Source: Parasitella parasitica
Lineage: Eukaryota; Mucoromycota; Mucoromycetes; Mucorales; Mucoraceae
Length of the DNA stretch: 64,000 nucleotides
Direction of reading: 5' to 3'
Assembly: GCA_025201805.1 (NCBI GenBank)
Contig: MU619318.1
Location: forward strand, 47,051-111,050
The notes under the pieces were generated by a model. The model was not told where the DNA came from. It worked only from the letters and a program-made list of their open reading frames with translations, and ran no database searches. Made by a program: the position numbers and the translations under genes. Of this stretch, positions 47,498-60,168 are shown in pieces; the stretch's first letter is position 1; every line of letters begins with the position of its first letter.

Positions 47498-47852
47498 AAG
47501 AAAAAAAATGAGAGAGAGAGAGAGAAAACGAGGAGGTATATTGTATTTATACATTTATGATTGATTTGGGTAGTAGGGGTCACAAGAGCTGTTTTGCAGA
47601 AGTCTGTATGATAATATAGAAACATGTACCCCTTAAAATTTAATGCTCAAAATACAGTGTCTATCTAGGGTACGCAATTTGATGATATTTTTCTAAAGGG
47701 ATCAGCGTCTCCCTACGCAGTCTTTAAAATTAAGATAAGGCTCCTTTAAATTTGATTACACAGATGTGATTTGGGCTCGTTTCAACTCAACATCAACATC
47801 AAGAAACAACAAACAATCAATTTCGTCGTATATTTAATGCATAATACTCTAT
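47437..47852. other. Spacer with A46 tract and GA repeat
   Basis: Promoter region of the permease and 3' flank of the kinase gene. It contains a run of 46 A (47450-47495) followed by AAAGAAAG and (GA)8 near 47510-47525. No gene is visible. Confidence 0.5.
47450..47495. repeat. 46-nt poly(A) tract
   Basis: 46 consecutive A on the plus strand, 14 bp upstream of the permease start codon, thus poly(T) in its leader. The true length may differ because of sequencing limits. Confidence 0.9.
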
Positions 47853-49358
47853 TTATTCCTGTAATACCATATTCAACACTTGCTCAATGCCCACGTCCGC
47901 AGGCCTGATCTCTTTCATTGCCTTTTTGACCTCATCGCTGGTGGCACGAGTTTTTTCTGCTGTTGACATGAGCTGTTTATGGCGCAAGTGGTATGAAAGT
48001 CGAACCAAATCAACTGCTTTCTTGAAGGTACGACGGGCGTTGAAGTTACGGCAAACATTAGGCAGCAAATCTTGTTGTTCGGTCTGTCGTTTGATTTCAG
48101 CATCTGAGCTTAACCACGGATGAGATAACGCTTGATGAGCAGTGATCCGTTGCGCAGGATTGATGGTTAGACAGCATTGAATAAAGTACTTGGCTATACA
48201 ATTGTATAAAAGTTAGAATATAAATCATGATCCCCGTAGATCGGCTACCTTTATCGCTAATCTCTGACCAATACTCTTCATGGAATTCGTATTCAGCCCT
48301 TGTAATGGCATTCATCTCTTCTATACTATTTTCGCCTTCAAAGGGTGTATAGCCGCATAATAAAAAGTATGTAATCACGCCAACTGCCCACATGTCACTT
48401 GAATTTAGCGTCAGTTCTACATTATTTTAGTAAATGTATCATAAGACTTACACTGGTTTACCATGACCTGTTCTTTTGAAGATTTCAGGGGCCATATAGC
48501 CTGGAGTACCACATGTTGTTCTTAACACGTCAAACTTTTCACTATCGATAATTCTGGATAACCCGAAATCCGCTATCAACAAGTCAGAGTCTTCATCGGC
48601 TGTACGAAAAAGGAGATTTTCAGGCTAAAAGTTGTGTACAGGTTAAAAAGAAAAGAGCTATTTTCCCTATATTTCTTTGAATAGCTAACCTTCAAATCTA
48701 GACAAAAGCAAGGATATCAGTAAGGTGATGTATTTATTTATTATGGTCATGGACAGTTCATTACCTCTGTGAACTACGCCATTATCATGGAGATATGCAA
48801 CAGCATCACAGACTGTTCTGATGATATTTGCAGCATCCTGCTCTGTATAACTTCCCTTTTGACAGATACGATCAAATAACTCGCCACCCAACGCTAAATC
48901 AGTTACCAAATACACTATTAAAAAGTCAACATAACACACTGGGATTTTGCTTGATAATAGCTCACAATTATTCAAAGTTTCAAAATAATCAACTAGAGTC
49001 AAGATATTTTTATGTCCTTCAGATATTTTGCAAAGGATACGTATCTCGTTACGTATCATGTGTTCACGACCCTCCATGAGTTTTTTACTAATGACTTTAA
49101 CAGCATAGAACTTTTTCGTATCAACCTTAAGGGTTTGGAAGTTTGAGATTAAATCGTCTGTTCTGTCTATTGTGCTATCCACAAAATAAGACTTACATGC
49201 ATAGCCTCTTTGTAGAAATTTTATTATTTAGACAATAATGCATTATAATTTTATGTTTATATGTTACCCTTGACAGTTGCATAAGTACCATTACCAAGCA
49301 CTTTTCCAGTTTTGTATTTGCAGGGTATAGTTGCAGATTGTTTTCTTACTGTTGTCAT
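47853..49358 (-). CDS. CMK1: Calcium/calmodulin-dependent protein kinase (CaMK1/CMK type)
   Basis: A minus-strand gene of about nine exons from the ATG at 49358 (MTTVRKQSATIPCKYKTG). The kinase domain is complete after splicing: glycine loop VLGNGTYATVK, the VAIK-type Lys in FYAVKVISKK, LVTDLALGGELFDRI at the hinge, VVHRDLKPENLLF at the catalytic loop, IADFGLS for Mg binding, TCGTPGYMAPEIF, and DMWAVGVITYFLLCGYTPFEG. After HPWLSS the C-terminal extension (LLPNVCRNFNARRTFKKAVDLVRLSYHLRH) fits the autoinhibitory and calmodulin-binding segment of CaMKI, with alternating basic and bulky hydrophobic residues. The enzyme would phosphorylate targets in response to calcium. An ATCAGATAA motif lies 200 bp upstream (49557-49565). 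Confidence 0.9.
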
Positions 49359-51137
49359 AAAACTGGTGTTAGCTATAGAAAAGTAGCTCAATTAAAATCT
49401 ACAACTTGTAAATCCTAAACATTCACTGAAATGTAAAACAAAGTTCCTTGTTTCAAATGATGTAGTATTTATACATGTATCAAAAGACATTGATTGTTAC
49501 AAAAATAATATGACAATAAGCTTGAGAGAGGTATTTTGTTATTGCTGTAGAATAACATCAGATAAAGGTTCATTAGCTTTTTTTTTTGTTATTTTCTCAT
49601 GAAAGCTAACACCAATATTTCAGAGAATTTCGAAGATTTAAAACTTGGTTTCGACAATGAAACATCTGTGTGAGGCTAATGTTATGGCTTAATTTTGTTT
49701 GCACTGTTATTTTGATTTTGAGGGTAGTCATTTTCTCTTCAATTTCTGTATTTTTTGCACTTGATATCGTAACTTACCTGCTTCTTTTAATGGGGGGGGT
49801 GTTTTTTTTGTCTCTTAAACAATTATTTTAACCATTAACTGACAAGCTGGATTACACATTAATGATATTTTCATGTGTAGCTCTATAAGTGTTGTGATTA
49901 CAGCCATATCATAAGGCACAGCAAGCAATTTCCCCTAAACGTTCGATGGGTACAATGAGTATTTCTTATTCTGTGCTAAAACCCTTCAATTATTGGGCAA
50001 TTGTAAACTTGATCTTTGTAGGCTGTTAACTACGTAAAAGATCTACACTTTATATGGCCCTGTTTGTTTACGTTGGTTATTGATACTTTCATATTTTTCG
50101 TACGTTTAAATCTTTAGGCAGGAACATTTGCCCTTTAAATAAGATTATTACAATTTGAACCATCCAAAAAAATCTTTTCATTACTTGGTAGTAAAAAGTG
50201 TTATAATCGCTTGAGACAGCTATCCTCTTGTCTAGCGTATGCTTTATCAAGAACGAGTATCTCAGAGCCATATTTCATTCGAGTCAATCTGCAAATAGAG
50301 ATGCCTGAAATTGAAGAATGCATAAATGCTAAAGAAGTGAGAAACAAGCCAATTTTCAAATGCAAGTTGGTTGAGGCCAGTCAAACAATTCCCATGCTTT
50401 CAATAAAACACAATGGCCCTGGTAGCACTTGCCGATCAATACACAACATACCTACAGGGAGAAAAGTGACGGTAATGAATTTCGCGAGAGACATACACAA
50501 GTGGATGCACCACAGTGTTTAAAAGTAGGAATAGTTTGCCCTTAATCGAAACTTTATAAATCCAAGTGCATGTTTCCCTTTTTATTCTCTTGATGCATCA
50601 AGTCATCCATACATCTTCCGAAAAGGTTGCTCTAACAGCGATATAAGGCAGCAGCCGAATGAGAATATTGTTATACGCAAAAAGAACTATGGTGCGCTTG
50701 GGAGTGCCTCAGACGGAAGCCTTATCCTACAACCTGCATAGGTACAATATCTTGATCACTTGCTTAATGCTATACACGACTTTGCACACCACAAAAGGGT
50801 ATAAATTTACAATCACATGGCACATCATTTCGACTAAACTGATGACTAGTGCTTTTTTCTTGTGTTTCTTTGAGCGCGAGCCATCCTATTCATTACTAAA
50901 AAAGAAGATTTACTACTACCAAAATGGCGCCTGGAATAGCATTGGATGAAATCTGGTGGTTCAAGCAAACAGTGTATCACATGGGCGGCTGTCCAATTGA
51001 GGGTTGGAAAATGCTGCTTACACTCTACTACTCTTTGTTTCCATCCCCGGGTTTGTCCTTGATTGTTGGATATAGAACAGTTTTTATTTTCTTGCTTTTT
51101 TCCCTTTCTTTTTCTCGTTTCTACTCGGAATTTATAT
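49359..51137. other. Divergent spacer between the CaMK gene and eIF4G
   Basis: About 1.8 kb. A G8 run lies near 49793 and T runs near 49580 and 49803. A 103-codon plus-strand frame (50211-50522) has no motif. From 50924 another frame opens with an ATG, but it does not join eIF4G by a convincing splice. The promoters of both genes should lie here. Confidence 0.4.
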
Positions 51138-54100
51138 ATGAATAGATCTTCACATAGTACCGAGCAAAGGGCGAACAAGGTACCCAACTATGCTCAAGCT
51201 GCCGCAAAGTCACAGCAGCAACCACAACCACAACAAACGCGAGGCCATCAACCGCAGCAATCAGCTCCAAACGAGCTGAGACAAGCGCCTTATTCCAAGA
51301 ATTTAGGTCCAACATACAGAAACACCACTAGTGGTGGTAGCAATTTACAGCAATCTTATCATGGACACCCGAACTCGTAAGCATTTGTTCTGCGCCTGTT
51401 GGGTCGGTGCAAGTATTAATTTGTTGATAAATAGGTCCAATAGCAACAAAAAGGACAACCCATATGGCAACAGAAAAGAAGCCCCTGTACAGTTGCCAAT
51501 GGCACCACCTACAGACTCTGGTGAGTTATTTCCATTCACAAGCCCAATACATGATATTGATGTCGCTTGATAGCTCCTATTCAATTTGGATCTATTAATC
51601 AACCTGCGAGTGCACCACTACCGCCAACAGCAGCGTCAACACAGCAAATATCCATAATAAAAACACCAGTAGATGCTCCAGCCGCTAGCACGCCAGCCGT
51701 GAATGATGTAAATGTAAGTGTATTTCATTGTGGAAGTGGTTTGGGGGCTCATTCTTCATGTCATAACAGCACCGTCCTCTCCCTAACAACAGCCACCAGA
51801 CAAGGCAATCGCCTCAGCAGCAGCAAAAAGAGATACCCAGATCACCTCGTAACACCAGCGATGGTAGATTATTTACTCAACCTTACGCGCCTCGTCGAGA
51901 TTTCAACCAAGGAGATCAGTATAGCAACAACCGTTATAATAACAATAACAGCTACAGAAATAATGGATATAGACCTCCTCCACCCCAATATTTACCCAAT
52001 TCGCCCTACCATCACCAGCATCAGCATCATTATCATCAAGTAAATTACTCCCCTCAGCAACAGAACTGTCCTCCCTCTCCAATGAGTCACCAAGCCTCGC
52101 CAAACATGAGTACATACAACGCAAAGAAAAACAACAGCAACACATCTCCTCAGCAAAGCTTTCAAACAGCTAATCCGAGCTGGTCTTCTGTAAGCTTCAG
52201 TTGGGTAATTCTTTTAGAAAACCACTAACCGTGTGTAATTAGTTTTATCCTCACTACCCTGTAGCTGTTTCATCTTACAATATGCCTGCCGCAACTCGTC
52301 CACCCATCATTACGCCTAATTCTCGCAAACCAATCGCCATCATTGATCCCAACACAGGCGCCGCGCTCAACACCAGCCCAATGTCTCTAACCTCATCGCC
52401 ATCAAACCCGCCACCTAAAGAAGAAAAGCATTTGGATTTCGTGAAGCCGCCGCATGTTTCCAAGGCTGTTGTGATAGTTGATCCTGCTATCCGCGATCGA
52501 GAACTGCGTGAAAAACGGGAACGTGAAGAAGCTGAGGAGGAGGCTCTGCGAAAAGCCGAGGAAGAAAAGAAAGAGGCCGAAAGAAAAGCAATCGAGGACA
52601 AGGAGCGGGCGGAAAAGGAAAGATTAGAAACAGAACGCATGGAAAACGAGCTCAAGGAGTTGGAACGTAAAAAGGAAGCTGATCGTTTGGAAGCAGAACG
52701 TTTGGAAAATGAGCGAAAGGAGGCAGCGCGTAAGGAGGCGGAACGAGTACGCCTAGCTGAGGAAGCGTCTGCCATTGCTGCTGCTGTTTTAGATAAACAG
52801 AAACAGCAAGATGAATTGCGTCGTAGGGCTGAAGAAGAGAAGGAATCGAAGCGCGTCATCAGTGAGTTAGAGGCTGAAAGGAAGAGACAAGAAGAAGTTT
52901 CTGCTCAAAAGGTTGGACGTGTGCCTTCCAGATTGGAAATTCCTTCAAATCCCTTGACACAATCACCTGTCTCGTCTCCTGCTGATTTGAAAGATCAACA
53001 ACATGTGCCTGTCAAGGTCATTGAAGACTTTAGCGCAATACAATATCCTGCTGGTATCAATCCCCCCGGAGCTCAAGATGGTAAAAAACACTCTTATAGC
53101 ATCGACTTCTTGCTTCAGTTCCAGCAACTCTGTTTGGACACAAACGAAGATTTATCTGCCATCAACTTTAAAGAAATGGAAAGCAGTTCTCGCTCAGGTT
53201 CAGTGCACCACTCATCTGACCGAGGAAGAGGAGGCCCTCGTACACCGGGCGCTTCTCATATGACAAGCGACAACATATTCAAAATGAACTCTCGCGACGG
53301 ACGTATGGAAATGGGTAAATTCAACATGGGCCGTCCATTGACAAACCGCAACAACAGCTCCCATATCGAACGCCAAGGATCACACGGCGGAAGTCGTGGA
53401 GGTAGCACGATGCGTGGTGGAAGAGGTGGAGGAAGTGGCATGAAGATCATACGCAACCCAGCTATTCTCAATCCGCAAGGAGCGCCTACCATTCCTATGG
53501 AACAAGTGGTACCTCTTGAAAAAAGTGAAAACAGATGGGTTCCTACCGCCGGTCCACAGCTGGCACAACCTACGGCTGAAGGCGAGCTTATGTCTCAAGA
53601 ATACATTACCCGTAAAGTGAATGCTTTGCTGAACAAGATCACGCTGGAAAAGTTCGATTCCATCTCTGCACAGATTTTTGAATATGCTCGTCAATCGATA
53701 AAAGAAAACGACGGCAGGTCTCTTCGCACAGTGATGAGTCTGACGTTTGAAAAAGCCTGTGACGAGCCTGCTTTCGCCAGTATGTGGGCTAAACTTTGTC
53801 GATCAATGTACGATGCCATGACAGACGATATCAAGGATACCAATATTGTGGTTGACCAAAAGCCATCTTCCGGCGCCTCTTTGTTTAGAAAATATCTTTT
53901 CAATCGTTGTCAAGTAGAATTTGAAAAGGGCTGGAAAGTTAATTTGCCTGAGGTAGACGAAGTAGACGGTTTGATGACTGACGAGTACTATGAAGCAGCA
54001 AAGGCCAAGCGACAGGGTTTGGGTCTGATTCAATTTATCGGTGAAATGTACAAGCTGGATATGTTGTCTACAAAGATCATGGTCCAGTGTATGAAGCGGC

Positions 54101-55352
54101 TCTGCGACGATCCCTCAAACGCAGGTGATGAAGAAATCGAATCACTTTGCAAATTAATCACAACTATTGGTAAAGTGCTGGATAAAAAGACAATAACTCA
54201 AGAGGTGTTGAACACTGTCATTGCAACTATGAAAAATCAAATGATGAATAGCCCCAATTTAACATCCCGAGTCAAATTCATGATTCAAGATGTGATTGAC
54301 CTACGCAAGGACAAGTGGGTTCCCAGATTGGCAGACAAGCAAGTAGGGCCCACTACTATTGCAAAGATTCATGAAATGGCAGAGAAGGTGAAAGAAGAGA
54401 AGGAAACAGCTGCTATCAAGCGTAATAATAGCTCACGCGGACAATATATACCCAATAACAACAATCAATATAACAGCAACCAATATAACAATAACCGTAG
54501 CGGCCCTTATCGAAATGGAAAGGAAAATAACAGCCACTATTTCAATAACAATGCCAACAGCGGTATTAGCAAAAATAACAACAATAATAGTAGCGATGGT
54601 TGGAACACTGTAGCTAATAATGCCAACAGCAAAGGTCGTCCCGCAGATCTTTCGAACTTCGGTAGAACTGACAGAAGTCGATCAAGAACCAACATCCTTG
54701 GCCCTTCCAATAGTCCTTTCCCCAGTTTAAGTCGCGGCAAATCATCTGCCAACAGCGATACAATAACCACGGACGGCAGATCCAGCCCTGCTACCAACAT
54801 GTTCAGCGCATTATTGAATGATGGTGAGAAGCAAGAAGAGTATAAGAAGTTGGATCTAAAACCCAGATCAACTGATAAACCACCCAAACTATCGACCGAA
54901 AACGTCAAACGTAAATGTAGAAATATTATCGAGGAATATCTAAGTATTCGCGATAAAAAGGTATGCTTGCGCAAATTCCAGTTCTGCCGTTTTAATTGAC
55001 ATTTTGCCATTAGGAACTTTCTGAATGCGTCAAAGAGCTGGATGACCCTGATTATTTAGTTGTGTTTATCGGTGAAATGTTAACAGCTGTAGAAAAAAAG
55101 GCACAGGATGTAGACAACATGTGCAAGACGATCGAGTACCTCGACAGTGAAAATTTACTGTCCAAGGACTTGTATATCAAAGCATTCAAGCAATTCATGG
55201 AAGGATATGATGATTTGACAATTGATGTTCCTCAAGCGCCCAAATATGTGGCCCAACTTTTATTAGCCTCTTCTGTTTCACCAAAAGAAATTGATGGAGA
55301 TCATTACGATACATTGCAAAAAGCTTACAAGACTTTGGTGGAGTCCAAGTAG
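51138..55352 (+). CDS. eIF4G: Translation initiation factor eIF4G
   Basis: Six exons (51138-51376, 51435-51520, 51574-51713, 51770-52189, 52243-54960, 55014-55352) sum to 1313 aa. The N-terminal ~375 residues are Gln/Asn/Pro-rich and disordered, with a VPNYAQAAAK motif at the start. A charged helical segment (about 380-515, REKREREEAEEEA...) follows. The eIF4E-binding motif Y-x4-L-Leu is at Tyr580 (KKHSYSIDFLLQF). A Gly/Arg-rich stretch (RGGSTMRGGRGGG) precedes the MIF4G HEAT domain (about 745-990; ITRKVNALLNKIT, VMSLTFEKACDEPAFASMWAKLC). After a second Asn-rich linker the C-terminus forms an MA3-like domain (from KRKCRNIIEEYLSIRDKK to the end). The protein scaffolds eIF4E, eIF4A and PABP on mRNA. 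Start choice: the first in-frame ATG with the conserved-looking N-terminus. Confidence 0.93.
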
Positions 55353-55411
55353 TACTCTTTTGTTAGTACTTTTGTTATAAGAATAATGGTGATTCCATTG
55401 TGTATAGAGAA

Positions 55412-55450
55412 CCCTCCCTCCCTCCCTTCCCCCCCCCCCCTTTTTTTTTT
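55412..55450. repeat. C-rich/T-rich tract between convergent genes
   Basis: Four CCCT-type blocks (55412-55427), then C12 (55429-55440) and T10 (55441-55450). On the minus strand this is a strong G-quadruplex pattern; on the plus strand an i-motif pattern. It lies 60 bp after the eIF4G stop. Confidence 0.85.
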
Positions 55451-55545
55451 GAAGTATAATACATACAAAAAAAGCATAAAATAAAATATTCGCTTGTAAT
55501 GTTATGAAAACCATTCGTTATTAATTTTATTTTTATTACTACTAT

Positions 55546-57239
55546 TTAAGCATCCTTTTTGGCAAGCTAGGATAACATGCAAATATTAGCATATAAATAC
55601 TTGGTCAACATGATTGCACTTACGCGAGCACGAAGAGCTGCCATACGATCTTTGACGCTTCCTGTGGGCTTAGGTTTTGGCTTTTCCCGTTCAATTTCAG
55701 CTTCCTTTGCTTTTTCATGAGCTTCCAATAACTTACGGACCTAACCCATTTATAAGTATTATATAGTATTATATAAGTTGTTCATGAAGGTCCACTTACA
55801 CCTGGTGGTATTTTTGTTTCCTTGAGCCATTCCTTTCTGTCAACAACGAGATGTAAGCTCGGCAAACTTTTTTCAGGGATAGAAGCATCAGGCTAAATCC
55901 CAATGATGAGTACACATACAGTCTGCCTATTTGTAGTAATACCCTCAACGTACCTCTGGATGGTTGACAAAATATTGCGTAATGGCATCCTTCAAAATAT
56001 CTGCTCTCTTTTGTAGATCTTTACCAGCTAAGGGCATTGACCAATCTTTCGTAAATTGGATCAAGTAGGCCTCTGTTGCCTTCCCACCAAAATTTCTTAT
56101 CTCCTTTACCTCAAGTGTGTATAATTGCGGTGTGACATACATGATTTGACATATATGTGAGAGGGTAATGGTTCTTCTAGTTGAGTTTCTTAAGACTGAT
56201 TCAATTTGATGGTATAAAGTTGGCTGGTGACGAGCAGCACGATCTGTAATAACAATATCAAGAGATTTGCGAAGTTTTTCAAGTGTGCATTTCTCATATT
56301 CGATCCTCTGTTTGTCAGCTTTTGTTAGATATTCTTTGTAAGGTGCAATATACGTCTGTCGAGGTGGTGTCATGGGCTCGATGAAAGATGATGGCGGTGA
56401 AAGCGTGTCCTGGTTTGATAAAGCATCGTCTTCTTGGGCATGTGTTGGAGATGTGTTTTCAATTGCTGCACCCACTTCAATTTTTCCACTTTCAACGCTT
56501 GAATCAGGCGATCTTGTTGAAACAGGTGAGGTTGTAGGTGATTCTATTCTGCCTACATTGGTAGTTATATCAATATTTTTTGTAACAATCGTAGTCTCCA
56601 CTTTTGTGATATTCTTTGTATCTTTAGTTGCAACGTCTTTTGTTTCTAGAGATATGGAGGGTGTTTCCGCAACTTTTGCGGGGTTTTCTTCAACAGCTAC
56701 TTCAATTGTGGTTGTCTTCTCTTCTGTTGCGACATTTTTTGAAGATTCTACATCATGATGCTGTTTTTGTTTTTTGTTGACCTTATTAGAGGCTGAAACT
56801 TCAACTTTACGTTTGATTTTAGTCTCTTTTGCAGTTTTTGCCTCGGTATTTTTTAAATTTAACACAGTTTGCTTCAAGTCTTTAGAGGCTAAACGAGAAG
56901 ATTTGCGAGCGACAGGTTTCTACCAAGGATCGTTTACATCTACTTTCAAATAAAATAGCTTTGATGAATTACCTCTATTTTTTGTGGTTTTTGGACAATC
57001 TAAACATACAAAATATTAGTGTCCTGCCTGCCTCCTGTTTTGCTACATTGGTAGGAAATTACATGTTCAACTGGTCTGAAAGCCTTGGTTAGTTGTTTAT
57101 CTTCGAGGTTTTTAACATTTGCTGTTTCATTGTGGCTGATTCTACTTTTCTAAAGTTTTCATAGGATTAGAGATATATGAATGCAGTTTTTTAGGCAACA
57201 TACTCTTGCGCGAAACTCGATACGAGATTGTCCCTTCAT
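55546..57239 (-). CDS. CDT1: DNA replication licensing factor Cdt1
   Basis: Seven exons (57204-57239, 57063-57149, 56973-56999, 55954-56919, 55800-55892, 55624-55740, 55546-55566) sum to 448 aa. The middle contains the Cdt1 winged-helix domain (APYKEYLTKADKQRIEYEKCTLEKLRKSLDIV, TLYHQIESVLRNSTRRTITLSHICQIMYVTPQLYTLE). A C-terminal helical part ends in a basic tail (GSVKDRMAALRARLAKKDA) of the type that contacts MCM. Cdt1 loads MCM2-7 on origins with ORC and Cdc6 in G1. The N-terminal third is a Lys/Thr/Glu/Val-rich disordered region with SP/TP sites (SPTTSPVSTRSPDSS), candidate CDK targets. The first exon reads MKGQSRIEFRAR, similar to but one residue shorter than the N-terminal PIP degron of animal Cdt1. 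Confidence 0.85.
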
Positions 57240-58514
57240 GTTGCTTTGTATAGCTTTGTATAAACGCGTTTGTAGATAGAAAAAAAGCCCAGTTTATGTG
57301 AAGAATCGAAAAAATTATCTGGGTTAAATGTGACTCCAACACAGGTCCTTTCGAGCTGAAATTCAAGAAGCTGAACATTGATATAGGATTTAATGAATAA
57401 CTTTAATGGGTCAGAATATGACATTAACCTCCAAATTTCCTCACATCTTGCATCAAAAAGACTATGGCATTTGGTGTGCGCGCAATGCTCATTTTTCATT
57501 TTTAACATATACTTGTTACAAACGATATTTTTGCTATACCCCCATACCAATTGCTTCGAATCTACTTTTAAAATCTAATCAAACTGTATGACTCCAAGAG
57601 AGTTTCTCTCATTCATTACATAGAGCCATTGGCTAACTGGCTGTCTGGTCAAAAGTTTTTGAAATCTATCATAATCTATTTTGCGATATCTGGAATTTTG
57701 TGTGGCCTCCAATCTTACATTATGCCTGAGATATTTGCCATGTATTTAACTTGTTTTATGCCATCGAGGCTACAGGGGACGACGATATTTTCAACGCTTT
57801 GGATATATTTTTTATGATATCTGTTTGATTCAAGAATAAATTCTAACCACCCTTTATCAAGCCTTGGCTCCATTCGCTACTCACAATGATGTTCAGATGT
57901 TAGCAACCAATGAAAAGTGCTTGTTGAAATGCTCATATTACTATGAAGAAAGGTATACTTTTGGTATCAAATTACTTACTTTATAGAGCTGTGTCAAGTA
58001 CTAGAATTGGTATTGACGTGATATCATCTCCAGATAGAAATTTTTACAGCTTAAAAGCAAGAACTTTAGTTTTATGCGCCATTTTTTGACTGATTTTCAT
58101 AACTAAAAATGCCTTGAAAACACCAGAAATAGTATCCATTGGGAAAAAACTATATTATATATGATTTTGGTGCAATTTGAGCATGATTTTTTTTCGATGC
58201 AAAATGACAGATTTTTTCGATTTTCTCCTTGTATCCACCCATCCAAAATCATCGATTATGCATTATCCTCGATTTTGACCTCAAAAATACAACTTTTTAC
58301 TATAGCATATATTAGAGGAAAATGATCGCAAAAGACCATTCCTTCATCTGAAAGACTGGAAATGCGCTTTGATTAAGCAAAATATTGACTTTTCCCTCTT
58401 AATCTGTTTTGAGGTTTTCTCGACATAATTCCTTCCATGAGTATATGAGAATTATGAAAAAATACCAGCGTGTAGAGCGTCCAAAAATACAGCTATTATC
58501 ATAGACTGACAGCC

Positions 58515-58937
58515 ATGGTATGCATAGTATCAGAGGATGGTATCTTATCCCAAAGGAGTAATTTTGTTTTCGAAATGTCCAAATGGAGTTTTCTGAAAGA
58601 ATTTTTTCTTTCTGATTTTGGGAAATTTTTAATCTCCGCTATCAATGAAAAATGGTGTTGTTTTGAAGAAAGCATTAGCTTTGAGAAGCCACAAATTACC
58701 CAATTCAAGAGAAAACAATTTCAAACAAATTTATTTAAATATTGTGCTTTTCGGCTTTCTAATGGTAGTACTAGCATGTCAGTACCTGGCCTGACGATCT
58801 TACGCTCCGATTTTGAAAAATACTTTTCCGAAAAAAAATCAGAAAAGTCGTTACCTTCATCTGTTGTCAACTTAAAAAGTACAAAAAGTTGCTCTAAGCT
58901 ATGCAAATATGTAATCAGAAGGTTTCTTGTAGTCTAA
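58515..58937 (+). other. Open frame of 140 codons, uncertain
   Basis: An uninterrupted plus-strand frame in a gene-poor region, with partly open minus-strand frames across the same bases. The product is rich in Phe, Ser and Lys, with no signal peptide, membrane pattern or family motif. It could be chance in AT-rich DNA or the relic of a decayed gene on either strand. I do not assign a function. Confidence 0.15.
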
Positions 58938-59490
58938 TGCATTACTTTGAATTACTTGCTCTTGTGTCTGATATCGCTAAACATTGTTTTTGTACAGTTT
59001 TTGTCTTTTTTTGTTTTTACAATAGCACACTAAAGTCCGCATAGGCCAAAAAAAAACAGGCGCCTAAAATCCACGTACTAAGCTTCGCAAAGACACACAC
59101 TTTTAAACTATCCCAATATTATCAAAAATAGCACAGGCTTGACTAGCTGTTCTACTTTCCAACTGAAGATAGAGAACCCTGCTTGGTATTTGTCTGACAA
59201 GACTTTCTACATTAGAAAACACCAGATCAACTGAAGGTATAAGAAAATGCCAGAGTAAAAGAACAATCTGCCATCAGGATAACACACTCATTCATAAAAA
59301 TTAATCTGCATAGAAACTCATGAGATCTCAAGCACATAAATGTGTTTATCTTCAACTTTGCTCTCCATTTCTGAATACAAGTGAAGGTTTTTGATCCAAA
59401 GTCAACAGACACACTATCACAGATGGCTGTTAGTTGACAACCGTAACCCTTGTTAAAGACTAACTTGGACTTGAAAATATGATGTAGATG

Positions 59491-59535
59491 GCTTTATTCA
59501 TAGTACATTCTCTTGTATTTTCACTATGAATAAAG
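59491..59535. repeat. Perfect 14-bp inverted repeat with 17-nt loop
   Basis: Left arm 59491-59504 (GCTTTATTCATAGT) and right arm 59522-59535 (ACTATGAATAAAGC) pair perfectly around a 17-nt AT-rich loop. Confidence 0.9.
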
Positions 59536-60168
59536 CAAAGCAATTTCTCTTCCAAATCTGACCCAGGTAGCGGATCCTTGATTTCTCATTGGATCATACT
59601 GAAATACCGCTGCTTTTCTATCGACATCATAAAGAGAATGTACAATCGTATCTAATGTGTCAGATGTAGTTCATTTAACCTTTATACGTTCATTCACATT
59701 AGTCAATTCCATGCCGTGAGATATTATTAATTTCAGCAAGATAATTGCACGTTTATCAGTCAAAAGATTATGTTTATTGATTTGCTTAAAAATACATTAA
59801 TAGTTCCATTTATGCAAAAATAAGGTAGAACTTAGTCACCACTAATATAATAGTGTAGATAATGTCTTGAAATCAAATCCTGAAACTTTGTGTGTGTTGA
59901 TTATTCAAGGTTATGATTGTTATTGCTGCTTTCTACGCCCGTGAACACGGCATTTTTAGAGGGACATTAAAGAAATTTAACCTTAAATCATAACAATATA
60001 TCGCCAATAACCAATCCTTAAAATCATAAATTACTTAGCAGAGCATATCTCCTTATCGTGATATAATTACCTAAATCTTAACATTGAATAAAGTTATACA
60101 GCATCAACTTCTCTAGCTTTGTTTAAATACAACGACACTTTCTCAATGGTATACATTATTTTACAAAT

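Larger units (their letters stand above)
57240..60168. other. Intergenic region, 2.9 kb, no recognised gene
   Basis: AT-rich. The Cdt1 promoter lies at its left end. A 140-codon plus-strand frame (58515-58937) overlaps long minus-strand frames and shows no motif. A 14-bp perfect hairpin is at 59491-59535. No RNA gene was recognised. Confidence 0.4.

Noticed and set aside
50211-50522. 103-codon plus-strand open frame
   Set aside because: No recognisable domain and no plausible splice connection to eIF4G or to another exon.
50924-51137. Alternative upstream start for eIF4G at the ATG at 50924
   Set aside because: That frame reads an unrelated Trp-rich peptide and runs past the eIF4G start in another register, with no good splice to join them.
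51903-52859. Minus-strand frames opposite eIF4G
   Set aside because: Shadows of the biased, Glu/Arg-rich coding sequence on the plus strand, giving Ser-rich translations without motifs.
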